Of a stretch of DNA of 60,000 bases, positions 48,701 through 57,700 are shown piece by piece. Position 1 is the first letter of the stretch. Each line of letters begins with the position of its first letter. Position numbers and translations under genes: made by a program. A model generated the notes under the pieces. It worked only from the letters and a program-made list of their open reading frames with translations, ran no database searches and was not told the origin of the DNA. Source of the DNA: Owenia fusiformis (taxonomy: Eukaryota > Annelida > Polychaeta > Sabellida > Oweniidae); NCBI GenBank assembly GCA_903813345.2, contig CAIIXF020000001.1, positions 49,743,885-49,803,884 of the forward strand. The letters are read 5' to 3'.

Positions 48701-51700
48701 ATAAATTGTATTAACCATCTGATCAAAATATTTAGCAAATTTTTCGATTCTGGAGCTGGAGAAATGTTTTCTTTTTGCTGTACATGGTATTACTATATAA
48801 TGTATATGCGGTATAAGGGACAACACGTGTGTGTGTGTGGGGGGGTGTTTTTGGTTGATGTGAATGGTATATATATGTAAACATATAATAATTTATCTGA
48901 TATTTAATATCACTCTATGTTGTACACCTTTATTTGTATTGTTTACCATTGAAAACACGATAATAAGCATATTTTGACAAACTTTGGCTAGCATTGTAAA
49001 TATGAAAATTCAGACATCATCAGATGTCTGTAAAGAAAACTTGATATTACATGTACTGTAATTCCTCAAATATTAGGCACCTAAAACAAGTATATGTAGA
49101 TGTTTGTTGTGGTTATGCAACTGAAGATATATTTCATATATTGAGTATCCCAAAAAAGTGACACTTTTTGACAAGTATTTTCTCAGCAAGAGATCAGTTA
49201 CATTATGTGAGTATGGTTAAATTAAAAACAGCATACAAAATATCCAATATCAATGGAAAAGTCACCAATTTCAGTCTGAAAAAAGCTGTTTTTAACAAGT
49301 ATTTTCTCAGCAAGAGATCAGTTACATTATGTGAGTATTGTCAAATTAAAAACAGCATACAAAATATCCAATATCAATGGAAAAGTCACCAATTTCAGTC
49401 TGAAAGAAGCTGTTTTTAATAAGTATTTTCTCAGCAAGAGATCAGTTACATTATGTGAGTATTGTCAAATTAAAAACGGCATACAAAATATCCAATATCA
49501 ATGGAAAAGTCACCCATTTCAGTCTGAAAGAAGCTGTTTTTAATAAGTATTTTCTCAGCAAGAGATCAGTTACATTATGTGAGTATTGTCAAATTAAAAA
49601 CAGCATACAAAATATCCAATATCAATGGAAAAGTCACCCATTTCAGTCTGAAAGAAGCTGTTTTTAATAAGTATTTTCTCAGCAAGAGATCAGTTACATT
49701 ATGTGAGTATTGTCAAATTAAAAACAGCATACAAAATATCCAATATCAATGGAAAAGTCACCCATTTCAGTCTGAAAGAAGCTGTTTTTAATAAGTATTT
49801 TCTCAGCAAGAGATCAGTTACATTATGTGAGTATTGTCAAATTAAAAACAGCATACAAAATATCCAATATCAATGGAAAAGTCACCAATTTCAGTCTGAA
49901 AGAAGCTGTTTTTAACAAGTATTTTCTCAGCGATAGATTAGCTAAATTATTTGAAAATTGTCATTGATGAACTATAGGGTATCATTAGCAAGTGCTATGA
50001 AAGAGATTATTATGCATTGTCAGATTATAAACAGCATGCAAAAATATCTTATATCAATGGAAAAATCACTTATTTCAGTCAGATAATGATAATTGATCAT
50101 TATGAGTTCAAATATTCTTTATTGTTAATTTAGAAACAGCATTACAGACTGACCCTTTATTTCATATTTAATGTAGTATCAAGCAAAACGTGTATACATA
50201 ATATATAACCGTGGCTGATTTACTTATCTTGATTTCTATTATGACCGCCTTGTACCAATGAGAAAGCCACGTGCTTAACCGACCTAATGTTTATGTCAGT
50301 AAATTTGACCAATCAACAACGGCCCTGCAGCGTTAACTCATTATTATTCACGGTCAAAACAAGTACACTCTTCACGAACAAATCCTCCCGCAAATCTTGC
50401 ACAATTCATCACGAAAATACAAACAATCTATAAGATAAATATCAATCAGAGTTAAGTGGATGCTGGAGCATCGATCGGATACCCAGAGGTGAGACGATTT
50501 CAACAAGAAACTTTGAAAACTAGGGTTGAAAACATCGTTGAATTGTAGATCTAGGCCGATCAGATCAATCACTGAATTGACCTTTTTCCATAAAATGGAA
50601 AAATAGATGGCATCATGGGTACTGGTAGGGCTAGGGCAGGGCTAGAATACATGTAAATATATTGCCAGAGTCACTTAATTTCTTGATTTAAGAAGTAATT
50701 GCATTTGGAACAACTTAAAACACAATTGGAATGTAACTTTATAATCTTGACATGTTGATTGTGATTTCACATTAAAATTGTGATCCTTGTAAGAGTAAAT
50801 GAACTTTTATAGGTTTTTCAGCATTGTGTCAATGGGAATTTAGCCTGACCTTTTTTAGACAACCAGAAAATCATTAGAATTTGAATAAAGGTTAATAACG
50901 GTGCAAATCAAAGTTGTTTCAAAGTTGAAGAAAATGTTAGTTTTTAATGGTTAAAATCCAGATCTCCAAAAATCTCATTAAAAACGAGACTTTAACGAGA
51001 TTTCAAAGCTGTATGGAAAAAGGACCATTAGATTGACAACTACATGGACTAGGTCTTCATGCATTTTCATCGCGAACTCAGTTTTAAATCAACAGGATTT
51101 AATTTATATTAATGACTGCTTACATTCAAATGTACATCTAATTACATAATAAATCGTAACTCTGAAGAAATACTCGATCAGATCATTGAACTTTAAGTCG
51201 TAGACGGGTAGTTTGCCTTGTTTATGCGGGTAAACCTGAAAACATTTTGATTGGTCAATCAGCTTGAGGTCACACATCGTGTCCACGAAATCTGCCAATC
51301 AATAAGGTTTCGCGATACCCCTGACAGCGTAGGAATTATGGAAATCTCGAAACCGCTGAATAACTTATCATAGTATCAGCGATTATGCATTAGATTGTAC
51401 AAGGTGGTAATAATTCAAGATCAGGATAAGTAAAAAAAATACCAACTTGGGCAAGGCTAGAAAACCCCCTGTACTTATAACTTAAAATAATGATAAGCAG
51501 GTGATTGATTTACTGTAGTATTAGCTTAGTTGTAATAGATGGTAAAGAGAGATTATATTTATATTGTTTAGAGAGGACATATTTACGTTCAATTATACAC
51601 TCTGCATCGCACATATTTATCTCATATATTTAAAGATGCAATGCATATGTGGTTTGTGCAAATTTATATACAATGTATTTAACATGTTTGAAATACATAT

Positions 51701-54700
51701 TTATAAGATTCTAGTCTCAAAAACATATTATTATGTCACCACCAGAAGTGGTGACATATATATATACCGGTATATAACTTTTATTGACATCTTGTATCAT
51801 TACATGATTACATTAGTCATAAACTGACTCACTAAAACTACTAAATTACTAACTAAAACTACATCTTATGAAAATGTACATGATTTGATATATTTACTGA
51901 AGGCATACAAGAAAGGCAAAATATTTTAAAGTGTGATGCACAAATTATGCTGATTATTCAAAATTGTTAAATGAATGATATATAAATTGTTACTATTCAG
52001 ATCAAGTTTTGGTAATTTTGTTATAATCTCCTACTTTTTTGTAGACATTGTTTGGCAGTTGGTGTTTGATGGTTGGTTTTTGTTGGTCAGTGTCTGTAAC
52101 AAATGGCAGGTGGTGACATTTTGCATGTTAATGCCATGTTGTATCATGTAATCATTTGTGTATTATGTGTATGTAAAACATAAACGGTAGTAAATATAAA
52201 AATAAATTATATCTTACAAATATATATTTTGTATTTATACAGTCAGATGATTGATAAACAAAGTAAATTTTGGTCCTATCTTTTTACTTCAGATTAAAAG
52301 GGAACTGAATTTTAGTGGGGAATCACCAAGGCTTGCATTAACACTGCTACCCACCTAGTTACACAGACGTATCGTCAGTGTATCATGGCGGAACTACTTC
52401 CGGGACTAGGTTTCGGTAAGATGTTTTTATTTCCCTATTTACACCTACTTATAAGTCACGTTGTGGATCATAATTTGGCTCGAAGTTAAGGAAGATAGTC
52501 TAGTTTGAGAACGTGTCGATGGTTTAAGGTTTTATATATTAACGAAGACACAATTCACGTATTTAGTCCCTCGCTTTTGTTACACTGACAAACGACCAAT
52601 ATCAGTGTAATATTGGCAATATTAATGCCGATCGTCAGTGTAACAAAAGCGAGGGACTAAATATGTGAAATGCGTCTTCGTTAACATACCAAACCTAAAA
52701 CCATCGACACATTCTCAAACTAGACTATCTCCCATAACTTCAAGCCAAATTATAATCCACATCGTGATTTAAAGGTAGTTGTAAATCGAGAAATGAAAAT
52801 ATCTTACTGAATTCAAATCCCGGATGTAGTTCCGCCATGATACACTGACGATACGTCTGTGTAACTAGGTGGGTAGCAGTGATTAAGCTCTTGTATTTAA
52901 CCTCGACGCGTGGGTTGGTGGGCGCTGGGTATAAAGTGGGCAGGGGATTCACCAGAGACCCAATGTAAGACTAGGAATAGAATATCCTATTAGTCCTTCA
53001 TATTCCTTGTGTATGATCAGAATTGGCCAGTAATATGCTTTCTAGCATAGCTATAGTACTGTACTGCAACTACCACATTATTCGAATAGAGTGTACATAG
53101 TCTATAAGGGAGGGTAGTTTCAACAGATGAACCCATTTATCTAGCTTTATCCATCTTTTATGGAAGTAAAATGGTTTGTCCAAAGTTGCATTATGAAATA
53201 ATTAGATGTTTAAATCTGCATGTTTTGATTTTGATTTCAACTAGTGCATGTTCTTATCTGATGTTGTCTGTCTGCTTGTAGATGTAGGCCCTCAAAACCA
53301 TAGAAACCACTCTGCTAATAAACAAAGAGCCCAGTCAGGGCAGAAACAGAAAAAACAGGTTTGGCCATTTTTCTATACGAAGTACTCCCTCAATTTTATT
53401 TTTATTTAATAGTAAATCATAATCAAATCATGAGCCATTTTCTGATCCTGTTTGTTGCTGTTTTTTGCTTCATATCATTCTTGTATACTTAATAGTAAGG
53501 TAGCACAAGGGGCAACATAAGAAAAATAGAAAACAACCCATATAAATGAATTGAACAAATAATTGCATGAATCAATTTCATTTGAGGAATCTCTTAAGGC
53601 TTCAATGTACTGTATATGTCTTGCATGCTGTGTTAGTAAGAGGCAGAAAAACACCAACACTTGATTTTTTAGGCATATCTCAAAGAAGCGTAACCTTTCA
53701 AATCTATTGAACCAAATTGAATAAAGACATTTGTCATGTTATTTTCCAATTAATATTGTTTCACACACAGACTAAGAGCACCCAAAATCCAAAATGGAAA
53801 ACCTTCATTTAAGTGGTATATGAATTGAAGATTTGACGGTTGACGGTTTACCATTTGTGTCCATTCAACATAGAATTTGACCACCATCATACAGGCCAAA
53901 GAAATCATTTGTTGTAGGGATGTCACGGTTTCCCAATATTGTCCCGTCGCTCGTGTCTTTGGTCTCGGGACGGGACAACCCTCGTATACCAAAGATTTCA
54001 GACCATGTTTAGGATATACTATTTCTCCTGTATATGACCCTTAAACTTCCCAAATGCACGATAGATATGATCTAAACTAGAGTTTTCTATTTTACTGGTT
54101 ATTTCCCATCCCGTCCTGAATGTCCTGTCCCGAAATGGATAATTCCCGTCCTGTCCCAAAATATTTTTGTCCCGTGACATCCCTAATGTGTTGTATCCTC
54201 TGCCTCTTGTATTTATTTAGTTGTATGTCTTAGGAATATAATGCAATCCTATTTAGTTGTTTGAACCCTACTGGCCTGAAGACAATATATCAGATGGACT
54301 TAAACGAGGAGAACTGATCAGTGGAGCAATTCGAATAAACCCTAGAAATTATGAGGATGCTTATGTACCCCATCCAGTAAGTACTTCATACTTCACAAAT
54401 TGTACATGTTAAAGTGACTCACTGCCTTTATCTGACCATAAAATGCCAAAAATTCATTACAGCCAGTTTCTCTTCAAGAAATGCATGATCGATAGGATCA
54501 TATATAAACAATTATTTTGTGTGAATATATAAACTTAAATTTCATATATAGAAAAAATTACTCACATGGTTGCACTTCTAAGTGTACTTTCGGAAACTTG
54601 CCGGAATGACAGATAGATGGGCTATTGGGCTTAATGTTTTTTGATGTTTGTAGAATGGGCAAATGGATATCTACATCAGTGGGTTGTATGACAGGAATAG

Positions 54701-57700
54701 AGCCCTCAATGGGGATGAGGTGGCAATATTAATCAAACCCAGAGACCAGTGGAAGGTATGTCAGACATTTATTATCTGATCTATTTCTCTAAACATTCTT
54801 AACTATGAAATTATAACTCTACAGATATTGCTATGGAAATCATGGTGTTGTAATCAAGAAATATATTGTTTTCTCTATGCATGCACTAGGGCAGAGCATT
54901 TGTACTGAAAGGAGCATTTTCAGTACAAATATGTACTGAAAAATGTACTGAATTTTTAAGTAGTATATTTTTCAGTATAAATATGTACTGAAAAATGTAC
55001 TGAAATTTTAAGTATATTTTTCAGTATATATTTATACTGAAAAATATACTGAATTTTAAGTGTGATTTTAAGTGCAAATATGTACTTAAAAATATACTGA
55101 AATTTAAGTGTGATTTTAAGTGCAAATATGTACTGAAAAATATACTGAAATTTAAGGGCATATTTAAGTGTAAATTTATACTGTAAAATATACTTAGATT
55201 TTGAATTACGACATCTTCCTGACTTTGACATCTATACCATGGATTTTGCTATACTCGAACAACAAAGGTTTGATCGGGCTAAATTTATTGATGGAGAAAA
55301 TGCAATCAGATATTATTACAGGATGCGTCTTAAATAATTAAATCCAAAAACATAACTTATAAAAAGGAAAACACTTGATTACAGTAAACCTAGCCTCTCC
55401 AGTTTGATTAGAGTCTGCTTTAAAGGATGTGTCTAAAGAAACTTTATTAATCCATTAACAAAACAAAATATTTTGACAAGGCCAAACAAACCTGATTACA
55501 GAGAGACTCTTTTAAGTTTGGTTAAAGGCTGCTGTAAAGGAAGCATCCAAAATAATTTCATAATGTAATAGCATTCCTGTTGGGGGGGGGGGGTTCAGGG
55601 GTCCAAGCGAACCCCCCCCCCCCCCCCCGTCCAAAAATTCTTTTAAAATCATGCAATTTTTCACCATTCTAAGAACTTTTTGAGTGATTTAGAGTTTATG
55701 AAGTATGCCTTACATTTACGTTTTCTCTTATTTCCATTATTGGGCACAAATATTTCTCATTGCATATATTTATACTTAAAATTATCCTTAAATTTCAGTA
55801 TATTTTTCAGTACATTTTTATACTGACTTTTGCACTTAAATTTCAGTACATTTTTCAGTATATATTTGTACTTAAATTTATCCTTAAATTTTCAGTGCAT
55901 TTTTCAGTATATTTTTGCACTTAAATTTGTCCTTAAAATTCAGTACATTTTTCAGTACATATTTATACTTAAATTTGCACTTAAAATTCAGTATATTTTT
56001 CAGTACATGAATTTGTAATGAAAAATATACTGAAAAAAATTCAGTGCATTTTTCAGTACAAAAATATACTTAAATTTGTACTGAAACAAAACTAGTACAT
56101 TTTTCAGTACATATTTGTACTGAAAACGCTCCTTTCAGTACAAATGCTCTGCCCTAGTGATGTATACTTCAGAATTTCTCTGAAGTTTGGAGGGATATAG
56201 GGAACGCCTCCGTCCGGCCATCTTGGCCATTTTAGTGCAGATTTTACAGTAATTTAGGTACAATATGTAAAACTGTAAGAGCGATATGTATTAAATGTAA
56301 CAAAATTATATAGGACATTAATAAAGCTAGTAATGTAGATCTTAAAGAAGCACATGGCAGCCATCTTGAAAAATGGTGGCCTTTACTCGCTATTTTACGA
56401 TTTTTGCTGTAACTCGAAAAGTAGTGGAGCGATTTTGTTCATATTTTGTATGTGAATACCATAAGCATGGCACACTGTCTAATGACACTTTTGGTAGAAG
56501 GCGGCCATTATAAAAAATGGCCGCCATTTTAACGTGTTTTACTATAACTCGAAAAGTAGCGGAGCGATTTTGTTCATATTTGGTATGTGAATACAATAAG
56601 CATGGCACACTGTCTAATGACACTTGTGGTAGAAGGTGGTCATTTTGAAAATTGGCTGCTATTTTTGCTATATACTTTGTTTGTAATAATGCCAGCCATG
56701 GCTGTTCGATGGGATTTGCTACTCTTTGGCGTTGCTGTTGTGTTAGTTTTCATTGAAATTGAATTCACATGTAAAGTCGAAATTCTTTTATCCCTGCAGA
56801 GTGACATTGGGAGGCTCTCCTAAATTCAGCCACATGTTTTGCTCTGCATATTTTTCTAGCTAGAATAATATTTGAGTTTTTGTAAAAATCTTGTTGTTTT
56901 TACCTACAGGTTCTAACTGAGAATCTAAAAGCCAAAGAAGATATCACAGCATCCCTCAATAAACTTTCTATTAAACCTGACACAGCCTCAGCCCCATCAC
57001 ATACAAAAAGTAAAGAAAACGAACTTGTTGAAACTGAAAATTCTCTTAAACCAAATGAGGAACCAAAACCTAGAAATACTGGAGATTTTACACCAAATAA
57101 GACCCCAAATTCACATGTTAAATCTCAAGAAAGGCCACAGTCTAGCCAGAAGAAGTCCAGGTATATAACCCTTGGTGACTACAGTAGAGGTGATAATCCA
57201 GTTGCAAAGAGACTCTTCCAAGAGGGGGCTACTCCAGGGCCAGTACTGATGGATGTGCCAGATTCATGTCTCCAACCAACCGCCAGGGTATGTAAGGGAT
57301 TGGGAGGGGCATCTCAGATAATGTGTTTTTCAATTTATTCAATTTATGAATTCTATTTTTCTTTCATGATTTCATGTTTCTGACAAAATAATTGAATTAA
57401 AAGCACTTTAAGAGTTATGACTATTATATGGCCCTCAAATTGGTGGTGGATTGAAATAACTTGTCAATTTGTGAAATATTATATTTTTGTTTTACATGGT
57501 GCTCTTGACTCATTAATCTGTAAAATATTGTAACAACTTTGTTAAATTGTCTTGGTCAAGATGTATCTGGTAAACCTTAAATAAAAATGTATTAAAAGCC
57601 CTTGTGACCCCTCTAAATACACATGCAACCCCCTGATATTGAAGTAGACAACGTGGAGGGGGGGGGGGCTGCCCAGAGACTTAAAGCAAGACTATCCAGC

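Noticed and set aside
49168-49915. Five nearly identical 70-codon frames
   Set aside because: They are phases of the 124-bp minisatellite, not a protein repeat family.
54956-56018. Frames with repeated FQYIFALK-like words on both strands
   Set aside because: They arise from the GTACTGAAA iterations in the arms of the CACTA-type foldback element.
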